This document shows, piece by piece, positions 7,233-15,679 of a stretch of 42,226 nt of DNA. A program made the position numbers and the translations under genes. The first letter of the stretch is position 1. Each line of letters begins with the position of its first letter. A model generated the notes under the pieces. That model was not told the DNA's origin. It ran no database searches and saw only the letters and a program-made list of their open reading frames with translations. This DNA is from Acidobacteriota bacterium (lineage in GTDB: Bacteria > Acidobacteriota > Terriglobia > Acidiferrales > UBA7541): NCBI GenBank assembly GCA_003224525.1, contig QHZB01000060.1, positions 1 to 42,226 on the forward strand, given 5' to 3'.

Positions 7233-8546
7233 ATGGAAAAGCCTTCCAAAATAGCGCCCGCCAAGGGAAAACTCGGAGTGCTGCTTCCTGGCCTAGGGGC
7301 TGTCAGCACGACCTTCATGGCCGGAGTTGAGCTCGTCCGCAAAGGCAAGGCGCAGCCCGTGGGATCGCTCACACAGATGGGCGCCATTCGGCTGGGCAAG
7401 CGCACCGACGCACGCTCGCCGCTCATCAGGAAATTCGTTCCTCTTGCCGAGCTGAAGGACCTCACCTTTGGCGGCTGGGACATTTTCAAGGACAACGCTT
7501 ACCAGTCCGCGGCGAATGCGGGCGTCCTGAATCCTCAGGACCTGGAAAGGGTGAAACCCTTTCTCTCCACCATCAAGCCCATGAAAGCCGCGTTCGATCG
7601 CGATTTCGTGAAGCTGATCGATGGACCGAACATCAAGAAAGGCAAGAACAAGTACGAACTGGCTCTGCAGATCAAAGAAGACATCGCCGACTTCCGCAAG
7701 ACTTCGCGCGCTTCGCGGCTGGTGACCTGTTGGTGCGGTTCAACCGAATCCTTCGTTAAGCCGGAAGACGTGCACTCCACTCCGGAAAAGTTCATCGAGG
7801 CGATGAAGTCCAATCACCCGGCGATCGCGCCCTCCATGCTGTACGCCTGGGCCTCGGTTACAAGCGGCGTGCCTTTTGCCAACGGCGCGCCCAACTTGAC
7901 CGTGGATATCCCCGCGATTCAGAAGCTTGCGCACGACCACAACGTGGCTATCTGCGGAAAAGATTTCAAGACTGGTCAAACGCTGATGAAAACCATCCTT
8001 GCGCCGGGCTTCAAGGCCCGCATGCTGGGGCTCGAAGGCTGGTTCTCCACAAACATTCTCGGGAACCGCGACGGCGAAGTTTTGGAGGACCCTGGCTCAT
8101 TCAAGACCAAGGAAGAGTCCAAGCTCAGCGTTCTGGAATATATTCTCCAGCCGCAGTTGTACCCGCAGTTGTACGGCAAAATGTGCCACAAGGTGCGCAT
8201 CAACTACTACCCGCCGCGCGGTGACAACAAAGAAGGCTGGGACAACATCGACATTTTCGGCTGGCTCGGCTATCCGATGCAGATCAAAGTGGACTTCCTG
8301 TGCCGCGATTCCATTTTGGCCGCGCCGCTCGTGCTCGATCTCGTCCTGCTCCTGGACCTGGCGCAGCGCGCGGGAATGCGCGGCATTCAGGAGTGGCTCA
8401 GTTTCTACTTCAAGTCACCGATGACCGCGCCGGGGTTGTACCCCGAGCACGATCTTTTCATTCAGTCCATGAAGCTGAAGAACACGCTTCGCTGGATGAA
8501 GGGCGAGGACCTCATCACACACCTCGGCCAAGAGTATTACGACTAG
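7233..8546 (+). CDS. ino1: Inositol-3-phosphate synthase
   Basis: NAD-dependent cyclisation of glucose-6-phosphate to 1D-myo-inositol-3-phosphate, the entry step to inositol lipids and other inositol compounds. The protein has 437 residues. The nucleotide-binding loop is near the N-terminus (GVLLPGLGAVSTTFMAG). Family motifs follow: SLTQMGAIRLGKR, LVTCWCGSTE, SMLYAWASVTSGVPFANGAP, ICGKDFKTGQT with the catalytic Lys region, WFSTNILGNRDGEVL and YYPPRGDNKEGWDNID. ATG 7233 has AAGGAG seven bases upstream and fits the family start; an in-frame ATG at 7206 lacks a ribosome site. The gene stands alone, convergent with the next gene. Confidence 0.93.
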   Translation: MEKPSKIAPAKGKLGVLLPGLGAVSTTFMAGVELVRKGKAQPVGSLTQMGAIRLGKRTDARSPLIRKFVPLAELKDLTFGGWDIFKDNAYQSAANAGVLNPQDLERVKPFLSTIKPMKAAFDRDFVKLIDGPNIKKGKNKYELALQIKEDIADFRKTSRASRLVTCWCGSTESFVKPEDVHSTPEKFIEAMKSNHPAIAPSMLYAWASVTSGVPFANGAPNLTVDIPAIQKLAHDHNVAICGKDFKTGQTLMKTILAPGFKARMLGLEGWFSTNILGNRDGEVLEDPGSFKTKEESKLSVLEYILQPQLYPQLYGKMCHKVRINYYPPRGDNKEGWDNIDIFGWLGYPMQIKVDFLCRDSILAAPLVLDLVLLLDLAQRAGMRGIQEWLSFYFKSPMTAPGLYPEHDLFIQSMKLKNTLRWMKGEDLITHLGQEYYD

Positions 8547-8552
8547 ATCGAG

Positions 8553-8909
8553 CTAGCCAGCATGGGTGGCAGCGGATTTTGCATCGACGGCATCGAGCAC
8601 ACGTGAGGAGTACACCAGAGCTGCTCCGGCGTTCATGCTGACGGCGACTCCCAGCGCTTCGGCGATTTCTTCCTTTGTGGCGCCGGCTTTCAGCGCTGCG
8701 TCAGTGTGCACCACGATGCAGCCGTCGCAGCGAGTCGTCACGGCTACGGCCAGCGAAATGAGCTGACGCGTTTTTTCGCCGAGCTTGCTAATCTTGGAAT
8801 TGGCAGCGCTGAGGGTTTGATAGCCGCGAACCGTGTCGGGCGAGACCTTCATCAGGTCTCCGATGCGGGCGCCGACTTCCTTATGGTATTGATTCCAGTC
8901 CATCATCAT
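8553..8909 (-). CDS. Carboxymuconolactone decarboxylase/AhpD-like protein
   Basis: Small all-helical protein of 118 residues. It has the peroxidase-type active site Cys61-x2-Cys64-x3-His68 ([19 protein letters not shown]), followed by [18 protein letters not shown], characteristic of the AhpD/CMD fold. The paired Cys suggests thiol-disulfide or alkylhydroperoxidase activity rather than lactone decarboxylation. Three consecutive ATG codons (8909, 8906, 8903) are available; the first has GGAG upstream. A TATAAT box lies at 8949-8954. The stop is only six bases from the inositol synthase stop, so the two genes converge. Confidence 0.88.
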   Translation of the reverse strand: MMMDWNQYHKEVGARIGDLMKVSPDTVRGYQTLSAANSKISKLGEKTRQLISLAVAVTTRCDGCIVVHTDAALKAGATKEEIAEALGVAVSMNAGAALVYSSRVLDAVDAKSAATHAG

Positions 8910-8948
8910 GGTTTTTTCTCCTGTTTTGTGAAGCGAGAATCGCGCGCG

Positions 8949-8977
8949 ATTATACTCCAGGGTTGCGCGAGTGTGAT
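8949..8977 (-). promoter_or_regulatory. Sigma70-type promoter of the AhpD-like gene
   Basis: On the minus strand the -10 is a perfect TATAAT (8949-8954), with a 17-base spacer to ATCACA (8972-8977), four of six -35 consensus bases. It lies 40 bp upstream of the start. Confidence 0.65.
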
Positions 8978-9091
8978 ATCTTCTCCAGTTCACCCGAGCC
9001 TGCCGCGTTGTACGGCGGTTGTTGCGGCGCGGCGCAATCCTTCCCTCGTGCGCCAGTAGAGCAGTCGAACTTATTCCAAGGAGCCGTATTC

Positions 9092-10513
9092 ATGAAGACT
9101 TCGTATAACGGGAAGGCCATACCCTCCGAAGGCAAGCCGATCGGTTACAGCGGCGGCGAACTGCAAGTGCCGGACACGCCGATTCTTCCGTTCATCGAAG
9201 GGGATGGAACGGGGCGCGACATCTGGAAAGCGTCAAGGCGAGTGTTCGACGCGGCGGTGGAGCACGCGTACGGCGGGAAGCGGCGGGTGGCGTGGTTCGA
9301 AGTCTTCGCCGGCGAGAAGGCCTTCAATGCCTTTAAGGAGTGGCTGCCGGGCGATACCGTCGACGCCATCCGCGATTTTCGAGTGGCCATCAAGGGGCCG
9401 CTGACGACTCCCGTGGGAGGAGGTATTCGCTCGTTGAACGTGGCGCTGCGGCAGGTCTTGGATCTGTATTCCTGCGAGCGGCCGGTCCGCTATTTTACGG
9501 GCGTGCCTTCTCCGGTGCGTGAGCCGGAAAAAATGGATGTATTCATCTTCCGGGAGAATACCGAGGATGTGTACATCGGAATCGAGTGGAAATCCGGCTC
9601 GCCCGAAGCGAAGAAGCTGCTGGAGTTTCTAAATAATGAAATGCTGAAGGATGGGAAGAAACAGATTCGCTGGGACTCCGGCGTGGGGGTCAAGCCGATT
9701 TCCCCTACGGGAACGAAACGGCTGGTGCGGCGGGCCATCAATTATGCGCTGGCGAACAAGCGCAAGAGCGTGACGCTGGTGCACAAGGGCAACATCCAAA
9801 AGTTTACCGAGGGCGCGTTCCGCGACTGGGGCTACGACCTGGCGCGCGAAGAGTTTCGCGGGCAGACGATCACTGAACGCGAGAGCTGGATTGTCGACAA
9901 CCTCGACAAGAATGCGGCGCTTACGGTGGAACAGAATGCGGCGCTGATCGAGCCGGGACTCGAGCAGGCCACCGACGCGTTCAAGAAGACGGTCTACGGC
10001 GAAGTGAAGCAGACGATCGACGCGATTTACGCCAGTCACGGCAAGGGAAAGTGGAAGCAGAAGCTGATGATCAACGACCGCATAGCGGATTCCGTGTTTC
10101 AGCAAGTGCTGTTGCGGCCGGATGAATACAGCGTGCTGGCGACTTCCAATTTAAATGGCGATTATTTGTCGGATGCGTGCGCAGCTCAGGTGGGAGGACT
10201 CGGCATGGCGCCGGGATCGAATATCGGCGACGGATTCGGCGTTTTTGAAGCGACGCACGGCACCGCGCCGAAATATGCGGACAAGGACGTGATTAACCCA
10301 AGTTCGGTAATGCTTTCCGGCGCGATGATGTTTGAGTTCCTGGGCTGGAAGGAAGTGGCCACGCTGATCGAGGATGGCATCGCGCGCACGATTCAACAGA
10401 AGCGGGTAACCTACGATCTCGAGCGGTTGATGCCGGGCGCGACAAAGGTGGGCACGTCGGCGTTTGCGTCAGCAATCATTGAGAATATGAAGGAGGCCGC
10501 TGTGGCTCGCTAG
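9092..10513 (+). CDS. icd: Isocitrate dehydrogenase (NADP+)
   Basis: TCA-cycle oxidative decarboxylation of isocitrate to 2-oxoglutarate with NADPH formation; 473 residues. Motifs in order: [37 protein letters not shown] with Ser114 matching the phosphorylatable Ser113 of the E. coli enzyme, [61 protein letters not shown] and [19 protein letters not shown]. The chosen start ATG 9092 has AAGGAG at 9078-9083. Malate dehydrogenase follows 79 bp downstream on the same strand and may be co-transcribed. Confidence 0.95.
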   Translation: MKTSYNGKAIPSEGKPIGYSGGELQVPDTPILPFIEGDGTGRDIWKASRRVFDAAVEHAYGGKRRVAWFEVFAGEKAFNAFKEWLPGDTVDAIRDFRVAIKGPLTTPVGGGIRSLNVALRQVLDLYSCERPVRYFTGVPSPVREPEKMDVFIFRENTEDVYIGIEWKSGSPEAKKLLEFLNNEMLKDGKKQIRWDSGVGVKPISPTGTKRLVRRAINYALANKRKSVTLVHKGNIQKFTEGAFRDWGYDLAREEFRGQTITERESWIVDNLDKNAALTVEQNAALIEPGLEQATDAFKKTVYGEVKQTIDAIYASHGKGKWKQKLMINDRIADSVFQQVLLRPDEYSVLATSNLNGDYLSDACAAQVGGLGMAPGSNIGDGFGVFEATHGTAPKYADKDVINPSSVMLSGAMMFEFLGWKEVATLIEDGIARTIQQKRVTYDLERLMPGATKVGTSAFASAIIENMKEAAVAR

Positions 10514-10592
10514 TTAAAAAATATTCTAAAGCAGTGACGCAGAGAGCGCAGAGGATTCTCGGAGAAGAATTTTATTGGAGACGAGGGGCGGC

Positions 10593-11534
10593 ATGAGCAG
10601 AAAAAAGGTGACGGTGGTGGGAGGCGGTTTTGTGGGATCGACCACGGCGCAGCGAATTGTGGATCTGCAGCTGGCCGACGTTGTGCTCACAGATATTCTA
10701 GACGGGCCGCCCGCAGGCAAGGCACTGGACATGGTGGAGTCCGGGCCGATCACGCGGACGGATTCGCGTGCAACCGGCGTTTCCACGGCGAGCGGGGACT
10801 ATTCCGCTACGGCGGGAAGCGACGTAGTGGTGATCACCGCGGGGTTTCCGCGCAAGCCGGGGATGAGCCGCGACGACTTGCTGAAGGCCAACTACGACGT
10901 GGTGAAGGCCGTCGTCGAGCAGATCGTGAAGCATTCGCCGAATTGCATCATCATCGTGGTGACGAATCCGCTGGATGCCATGGCGCAAGCGGCGCTCAAG
11001 GTCAGCGGTTTTCCGAAGAGCCGCGTGCTCGGGATGGCAGGGGTGCTGGATTCGGCGCGCATGAGCACGTTTGTGGCAATGGAATGCAAGGTCAGCGTGG
11101 AAAACGTGCACTCCTTTGTGCTCGGCGGGCATGGTGATGACATGGTGCCGCTGCCGAGGTATTCCACGGTGGCGGGAATTCCCCTCCCCGATCTTTTGTC
11201 GAAAGAACGCATCGAGGCAATCGTCGAGCGCACGCGCAAGGGCGGCGCTGAGATCGTCAATTTGCTGAAGACCGGCTCGGCTTACTACGCCCCGTCTGCT
11301 GCAGCGGTGGAGATGGTGGAAGCCATTCTCAAGGATAAGAAAAAGATTCTGCCCTGCGCCGTCTACCTCGACGGAGAGTACGGAATCAAAGGACTGTTCG
11401 TCGGCGTGCCCGTGAAACTTGGCGCCAAGGGCGTCGAGGAGATCATTCAGATCAAACTTACGGCCGAGGAAAATGCCGCATTGCAGAAATCCTCATCGTC
11501 GGTGCGGGAGCTAGTGGCGGTGCTTGGACTATAA
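10593..11534 (+). CDS. mdh: Malate dehydrogenase (LDH-like type)
   Basis: NAD-dependent malate/oxaloacetate interconversion in the TCA cycle; 313 residues. The Rossmann loop is at 10-15 (GGGFVG). The substrate Arg lies in [11 protein letters not shown] (Arg87, Arg93), catalytic Asp153 in VLDSAR and His180 in [10 protein letters not shown]. An Arg rather than Gln in the substrate-specificity loop separates malate from lactate dehydrogenases, and the [11 protein letters not shown] loop supports malate. ATG 10593 is chosen because the protein then begins in the usual [10 protein letters not shown] manner; an ATG six codons earlier is possible. It lies directly after icd. Confidence 0.95.
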   Translation: MSRKKVTVVGGGFVGSTTAQRIVDLQLADVVLTDILDGPPAGKALDMVESGPITRTDSRATGVSTASGDYSATAGSDVVVITAGFPRKPGMSRDDLLKANYDVVKAVVEQIVKHSPNCIIIVVTNPLDAMAQAALKVSGFPKSRVLGMAGVLDSARMSTFVAMECKVSVENVHSFVLGGHGDDMVPLPRYSTVAGIPLPDLLSKERIEAIVERTRKGGAEIVNLLKTGSAYYAPSAAAVEMVEAILKDKKKILPCAVYLDGEYGIKGLFVGVPVKLGAKGVEEIIQIKLTAEENAALQKSSSSVRELVAVLGL

Positions 11535-11559
11535 GTAACCGACCACTGTCAATTTTTCC

Positions 11560-12645
11560 TTACCAACCGAAGATTTTCCCCGCGCCGTGTACCAAAGCGA
11601 GAGTGAAGCCCGCGATCACCACTTCGCCAATCGCTCCGACCGCGAACGGGCGGAGGCCCTGCTTGCGCATATCGCTGAAATTGGTGCGCAGCCCGACCCC
11701 CGCGAAAGTGAGCAGAAACGCCCAGCGCGAGAGATTGGCGAGCGCTCCCACCTGATCCTTGTTGAAGAAGTGGTAGGTCGCAAGGACCGAAATCAGCAGA
11801 AAGCCGAGAACGAACTTCGGGAATTTCTGCCACAGGAATGCCGCCTTGTTCCCTACTGCCTGCGCCTGTCCTTTACCGGCCCAATAAATGGCGTAGCCGA
11901 GAACGACGAATCCGATCATGGCGTTGCGCGTGGACTTGACGAGCACGGCGAGTTTTCCGGCAGCGTCGGAGTACAGCGCCCCCGCGGCGGTAGCCTCCGC
12001 TGTATTGTCCACGCCGAGGCCGGCCCACAAGCCGTACACGCGGTCGCTCAGATGGAGAAAGTGCCCGATTACCGGAAACGTAAAAAGAGCCAGAGCGCCG
12101 AGAGCGAGAATCGCCGCGATGGAAAAGGAAGAATCTTCATCGTCGGCTTCAATGGCCCCTTTTGTGGCGATGATGGCGCTCACTCCGCAGACGGCCGAGC
12201 CAACGGCAAGAAGCGTCGTGAGTTTGGGCTTGAGCTTGAACTGGCGGCCGAGAAAGGTCATGAACGCGAGAGAACCGGCGATTTCGATGGCCACGAGAAC
12301 GAGGCTCACGCCGCCGAGTTTCAAAATGTCGCCGAGCAGAAAGCGCGCCCCGAGCAAAACAATGCCGGCTTTGAGCCAGAATTCGTAGGTGGCCACGCCG
12401 GTACGGAAAATTTCCGGGACTCCCACTGTGTTTGAGATCACCAGGCCAAGAATGATGGCCCATAGCACGTATTCAATATTCGGAAACGTCCAGTGACGGG
12501 CCTTGGCGTAGGCGCCGACGTTTTGCTCCAGCAGTTTGCCCGCATAGCCGACGGCGGCGAGCAGCAGAACTCCAGGGATGACGCGCAGAAATCGCAGCGC
12601 CGCCTGCACTGGCTGAACCTGAGGAACGGTGATTACATCAGCCAT
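11560..12645 (-). CDS. YeiH family (UPF0324) putative sulfate exporter
   Basis: Integral membrane protein of 361 residues with about ten hydrophobic spans. Family landmarks are RVIPGVLLLAAVGYAGKLL, AIILGLVISNTVG, KAGIVLLGARFLLGDI, GSAVCGVSAIIATKGAI, GVDNTAEATAAGALYSD and AFLLTFAGVGLRTNFSDM. The family is annotated as putative sulfate exporter, without a firmly proven substrate. It is the last gene of the operon reductase, cobA, 43-residue protein, YeiH, and 30 bp follow the stop of the preceding small gene. This context favours a sulfur oxyanion (sulfite or sulfate) or a linked sulfur compound as substrate, but that is inference. It converges with mdh. Confidence 0.9.
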   Translation of the reverse strand: MADVITVPQVQPVQAALRFLRVIPGVLLLAAVGYAGKLLEQNVGAYAKARHWTFPNIEYVLWAIILGLVISNTVGVPEIFRTGVATYEFWLKAGIVLLGARFLLGDILKLGGVSLVLVAIEIAGSLAFMTFLGRQFKLKPKLTTLLAVGSAVCGVSAIIATKGAIEADDEDSSFSIAAILALGALALFTFPVIGHFLHLSDRVYGLWAGLGVDNTAEATAAGALYSDAAGKLAVLVKSTRNAMIGFVVLGYAIYWAGKGQAQAVGNKAAFLWQKFPKFVLGFLLISVLATYHFFNKDQVGALANLSRWAFLLTFAGVGLRTNFSDMRKQGLRPFAVGAIGEVVIAGFTLALVHGAGKIFGW

Positions 12646-12675
12646 GTTTCGTTATCTCCATTTTTCTAGCAATCT

Positions 12676-12807
12676 TCACCAAGAGATGTGCTTGAACACA
12701 CCGGTGCGAACCAGCAGCGCCAAAAGAAAAGCCACCAGCACTGCCCAGGTGTCGAGCGAGAGCTTCCAGCGGCTTCCCGTCTTCCCTGCTTGCACTTCTG
12801 CACTCAT
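12676..12807 (-). CDS. 43-residue single-span membrane protein in the sulfur operon
   Basis: A short frame from ATG 12807 to TGA 12676. Residues 1-18 are polar (MSAEVQAGKTGSRWKLS), followed by one membrane span (about 20-36, TWAVLVAFLLALLVRTG) and a short VFKHISW tail. It starts 18 bp after the cobA stop and ends 30 bp before the YeiH start, all on one strand, so it is almost certainly in the same transcript. Start GAGC-type ribosome site signal is only moderate. No function is recognised. Its position suggests a small partner subunit of the YeiH transporter. Confidence 0.65.
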   Translation of the reverse strand: MSAEVQAGKTGSRWKLSLDTWAVLVAFLLALLVRTGVFKHISW

Positions 12808-12825
12808 GGGTATGCTCCTGACGAT

Positions 12826-13599
12826 TTAGCTCACCGATGTTTGTTGCAAATCCGGATCTTTCCGATTCGTGTCCCAGAACTGCGCGCTGAGATCCTCAAT
12901 CTCGTGCGACGCCACGCGGCCGACAATCAACAGGGCCGGAGCCGGGAGTTTTTCTTCGCTGGCCAGTCTGGCGACATTGGACCAGCGCACTTGCTGTTGG
13001 GGACCAGTTGCCCGAGAGACAATCACGCACGGAAGGTTCGCCGGAAGCCCGCCTCCGAGCAGTCGCTCTGAAACCTCGGCATAATCTGCGCCGGGCATGT
13101 ACAGAACCAGCGTGGTTGTGCTCGTGACGCAACCCCAATCCATCGCGCTGCCGTCGATTCCGCGCGAGAACGTAGTAAGTAGAATTTGCGAGGCCACCCG
13201 GCGATCGGTGAGCGAGATTCCCGCGGCCGCCGCGGCTCCGAGTGCGGCGCTGATGCCCGGAACGATTTCATATGCAATTCCGGCTCTACGAAGGGCTTCG
13301 ATTTCTTCTCCAGCGCGCCCAAAAATCGTTGGATCGCCGCCTTTCAGCCGGACAACTTCCGGGCGCCTCCGTCCATGCGAAACCAGGAGTGCGTTGATTT
13401 CATCCTGGGCAAGGAGTTTGTGGCCAGCGCGCTTGCCCACGTTAATGATCTCGGCAGCGGGCGAAATCACCGCCAAAACAGCATCGCTGACCAGAGCATC
13501 GTGAAGGACAACGTCGGCACGAGCGAGCAGGCGTGCCGCTTTCAAGGTGAGCAGCTCGGGATCACCAGGCCCAGCGCCAATGAGATAAACTTTGCCCAT
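12826..13599 (-). CDS. cobA: Uroporphyrinogen-III C-methyltransferase
   Basis: S-adenosylmethionine-dependent methylation of uroporphyrinogen III to precorrin-2, the precursor of siroheme; 257 residues. Motifs: VYLIGAGPGDPELLTLKAARLL (SAM-binding P-loop), DVVLHDALVS, VVRLKGGDPTIFGRAGEE, YEIVPGISAALGAAAAAGISLTDR, and the C-terminal PALLIVGRV. The reductase stop codon TGA overlaps this ATG (TGATG), implying translational coupling. There is no fused dehydrogenase/ferrochelatase domain, so oxidation and iron insertion must be done by other proteins. The context is clear: it supplies cofactor for the neighbouring siroheme enzyme. Confidence 0.93.
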   Translation of the reverse strand: MGKVYLIGAGPGDPELLTLKAARLLARADVVLHDALVSDAVLAVISPAAEIINVGKRAGHKLLAQDEINALLVSHGRRRPEVVRLKGGDPTIFGRAGEEIEALRRAGIAYEIVPGISAALGAAAAAGISLTDRRVASQILLTTFSRGIDGSAMDWGCVTSTTTLVLYMPGADYAEVSERLLGGGLPANLPCVIVSRATGPQQQVRWSNVARLASEEKLPAPALLIVGRVASHEIEDLSAQFWDTNRKDPDLQQTSVS

Positions 13600-15359
13600 C
13601 ACGCCGCGCACTCGCCGCGGCCCAGCTTTAGGGAATAAGTCTCTGTGTCTCCCCAGTCCACGAAGATATCCTCGGAGGTGGCTGTCACCTCCGCCAAGGA
13701 GAGCAGCCGCTCTTTGATGGTCTTGTCCGGCGTGCGCGCCACCCACGCGGTAAATGTTTCGGCAGCCTGGCGGTCCTGCTGATAGAAACTCAGGAGCTCT
13801 CGAATAATCGCGGGGATGGGCCGGGCAGGCACAGCCATGATCTGGCGCGCGAAGCGCACCCCGTCGGCGTTCACTTTGCCGCCGAGCAAAAGCTGATAGT
13901 ACGGGGCCTGTTGTTCGCCAACCTTCCTGACGTTGCCGTAAAAACCGATATCGGCAATGTGATGATGCCCGCAGGAATTGGGGCAGCCGCTGATTTTGAT
14001 GCGCAACTTTTGGATTTCTGGATCGGTGTAATCGTTCAGCTCGCGCGAAAGAACTTCGGCCAGCGTAAGAGAGCGCGTAATCCCCAGATTGCAGGTGGTG
14101 GCTCCCGGGCATCCCGTGACGTCGGAAATAGTGCGCGCTCCGGCCGTGGCCAAATCAAGTGCGCGCAGTTCGTCGTAGATCGCGCGCACACGGTCAAAAG
14201 GAACCCACGGGATGACCAGATCCTGATTGACGGCAATGCGCACGCCGGTCAGATTGTTCTTTTCCAGAACGTCTGCGAGGCCGCGCATTTGGTCGCTGTG
14301 CAACGTTCCGGCAGAAAGCTTGACCCACACCCCGCCGTATCCGGCCTGGCGCTGAAACATCAGATTGTGCTCGGCCCAGCGGTCGTATTCAGGATCCGTT
14401 TGCGTACCAGCCGTTGAAAGAGATAAAGGGGACGGCGCGATCGTAACCAGCGACGGCTTGATAAGGGAAGGCACGGTAAATGTCTCCGCCGGAGCCTGCG
14501 AGACCTTGCGCTTTTCGGCAACCAGGCGGCGTAACTCCTCGATGCCTTTTGCGCGCAAGACGAATTTCAATCGCGCCATGAGCTTGTTCTTGCGGTTCCC
14601 CGTTTCCGTGAAAACCCGCAGGACGGCTTCGATGGTGGGAAGCAGCTCCTCTTCCGGCAGAAAATCCGTGAGAACCGCTGCCTCCGTGGGCAAACTTCCC
14701 AGACCGCCGCCGACGAGAACTTTGAAGCCACGATGCGACGTGCCGTTGTTGCCACGGACTTGCGCGATGAGGCCGACGTCGTGGATGCCGGCAACCGCGC
14801 AATCGCCGTCGTTTTCGCAGCCGGAGAGGGCGATCTTGAACTTGCGCGGCAAGTCGTGAAAATCGGGATGGCGCAGGAGGTATCGCGAGACGCCCAAAGC
14901 GTAGGGGGTGACGTCGAACGCTTCGCCGGGGCAAATTCCCGCCAACGGGCAAGCCGTGACGTTGCGCACGGTGTTACCGCAAGCCTCGCGCGTGGTCAGG
15001 CCCGCATCGGCGAGCAAGCGCATGGCGGCGCCCACATTTTCGAGTTTCACGAAATGGAACTGAATGTTTTCGCGCGTGGTGAGGTGGCCGCGGTCAGTCG
15101 AGTATTCGTCGGCAATAACCCCCAGGACGCGAAGCTGCGCGGGTGTGAGCACCCCCGCAGCGATCTTGACGCGCAGCATTTGGAAGCCCGGCTGCCGCTG
15201 GCCATAGGTGCCGTGTTTCAGGCGGAAAGGACGGAATTGTTCCGGCGTGATGGCGCCGCTTTGAAGTTCTTGGATGCGCTCTTCAAAACGGACGATCTCC
15301 GCTTCAATGGCTTCTCGACTGTGCCGTTCCTCGACTTCGGATAATGCTGCCACGATCAT
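13599..15359 (-). CDS. Siroheme/[4Fe-4S] sulfite (or nitrite) reductase
   Basis: Six-electron reduction of sulfite to sulfide (or nitrite to ammonium) with reduced ferredoxin; 586 residues. Two pseudo-symmetric halves are visible: ferrodoxin-like RLKHGTYGQRQPGFQMLRVK and LTTRENIQFHFV in the first, and HNLMFQRQAGYGGVWVKL in the second. The cluster/siroheme Cys are C-x5-C in GCPGATTCNLG and C-x3-C in GCPNSCGHHH. A start at ATG 15359 has AGGAG nine bases upstream. The preceding leader with a Cys-rich peptide and a terminator, and the linked cobA and YeiH, favour sulfite as the physiological substrate. Sequence alone does not exclude nitrite. Confidence 0.92.
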   Translation of the reverse strand: MIVAALSEVEERHSREAIEAEIVRFEERIQELQSGAITPEQFRPFRLKHGTYGQRQPGFQMLRVKIAAGVLTPAQLRVLGVIADEYSTDRGHLTTRENIQFHFVKLENVGAAMRLLADAGLTTREACGNTVRNVTACPLAGICPGEAFDVTPYALGVSRYLLRHPDFHDLPRKFKIALSGCENDGDCAVAGIHDVGLIAQVRGNNGTSHRGFKVLVGGGLGSLPTEAAVLTDFLPEEELLPTIEAVLRVFTETGNRKNKLMARLKFVLRAKGIEELRRLVAEKRKVSQAPAETFTVPSLIKPSLVTIAPSPLSLSTAGTQTDPEYDRWAEHNLMFQRQAGYGGVWVKLSAGTLHSDQMRGLADVLEKNNLTGVRIAVNQDLVIPWVPFDRVRAIYDELRALDLATAGARTISDVTGCPGATTCNLGITRSLTLAEVLSRELNDYTDPEIQKLRIKISGCPNSCGHHHIADIGFYGNVRKVGEQQAPYYQLLLGGKVNADGVRFARQIMAVPARPIPAIIRELLSFYQQDRQAAETFTAWVARTPDKTIKERLLSLAEVTATSEDIFVDWGDTETYSLKLGRGECAA

Positions 15360-15403
15360 GATTCTTGGCTCCTAGGGTTTCGATCTATGAAATATCCCCA
15401 ATC

Positions 15404-15448
15404 CAAAAGAAAAAGCCCACATAACCAGGCTCTCTGGCATGTGGGCTT
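15404..15448 (-). terminator. Intrinsic terminator (attenuator) ahead of the reductase
   Basis: Minus-strand stem AAGCCCACAT (15448-15439) pairs perfectly with ATGTGGGCTT (15422-15413), with a smaller CCAG/CTGG stem in the loop. TTTTTCTTTT follows (15413-15404). It stands 24 bases after the leader-peptide stop and 45 before the reductase start, so transcripts must read through it to express the operon. Confidence 0.88.
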
Positions 15449-15472
15449 CGGAACTTTATGATTCAGCTACCG

Positions 15473-15568
15473 CTAAGTCCGGAGACTCCTCTGGCCAGAG
15501 ATGAGTGTCGTGCAACACGCAGCGTTGCACGTGCAGGGACAACACATCGTCTGGCAACAGATCTTCAT
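15473..15568 (-). CDS. Cysteine-rich leader peptide (31 codons)
   Basis: Frame from ATG 15568 to TAG 15473. It begins MKICCQTMCCPCTC and has Cys at 4, 5, 9, 10, 12, 14, 18 and 19: eight in the first 19 codons, none afterward. An internal ATG (15547) would give 24 codons with six Cys. Neither start has a Shine-Dalgarno site. The promoter -10 ends only eight bases before ATG 15568, so the mRNA would be leaderless or nearly so. The Cys block overlaps a perfect 7-bp hairpin (GTGCAAC/GTTGCAC), and the terminator follows the stop. This layout is what a ribosome-mediated attenuator sensing Cys-tRNA would need. Expression is inferred, not shown. Confidence 0.8.
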   Translation of the reverse strand: MKICCQTMCCPCTCNAACCTTLISGQRSLRT

Positions 15569-15576
15569 CAAACTAA

Positions 15577-15605
15577 AGGATACTTTCCCGACCACCCTTT
15601 GTCAA
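15577..15605 (-). promoter_or_regulatory. Sigma70-type promoter of the sulfur operon
   Basis: Minus strand: perfect TTGACA (15605-15600), 17-base spacer, TATCCT (15582-15577, five of six consensus bases). The expected start is at about 15570-15568, at or next to the leader-peptide ATG. Confidence 0.85.
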
Positions 15606-15613
15606 AGGGTGGT
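15591..15613. promoter_or_regulatory. Perfect palindrome over the -35 box (candidate operator)
   Basis: Arms ACCACCCTTTG and CAAAGGGTGGT are 11 bp each with a single central base. The -35 hexamer lies at the centre, so a dimeric protein bound here would compete with RNA polymerase. The regulator is unknown. If transcribed from an upstream promoter it would also form a strong hairpin. Confidence 0.65.
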
Positions 15614-15632
15614 CGTGCTAAAAATTAGATGC

Positions 15633-15661
15633 ATCATACTCAAAAAAGTAATCCACGGCAA
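15633..15661 (-). promoter_or_regulatory. Possible second, upstream promoter
   Basis: Minus strand TTGCCG (15661-15656), 17-base spacer, TATGAT (15638-15633). A transcript from here would contain the palindrome as a hairpin before the leader peptide. Weaker than the downstream promoter. Confidence 0.35.
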
Positions 15662-15679
15662 CGCGGAATTATTACGGCT

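Noticed and set aside
10524-10592. Repeat-like purine-rich stretch between icd and mdh
   Set aside because: Looks like simple sequence (GCAGAGAGCGCAGAGG) and has no matching second copy in this window.
13600-14112. Upstream extension of the cobA frame to 14112
   Set aside because: The extra residues lie inside the reductase gene in another frame; the methyltransferase family starts at MGKVYLIGAGPG (13599).
15448-15568. SAM or other sulfur riboswitch in the reductase leader
   Set aside because: No SAM-I or SAM-II core elements could be matched; the Cys-codon frame and terminator explain the leader better.
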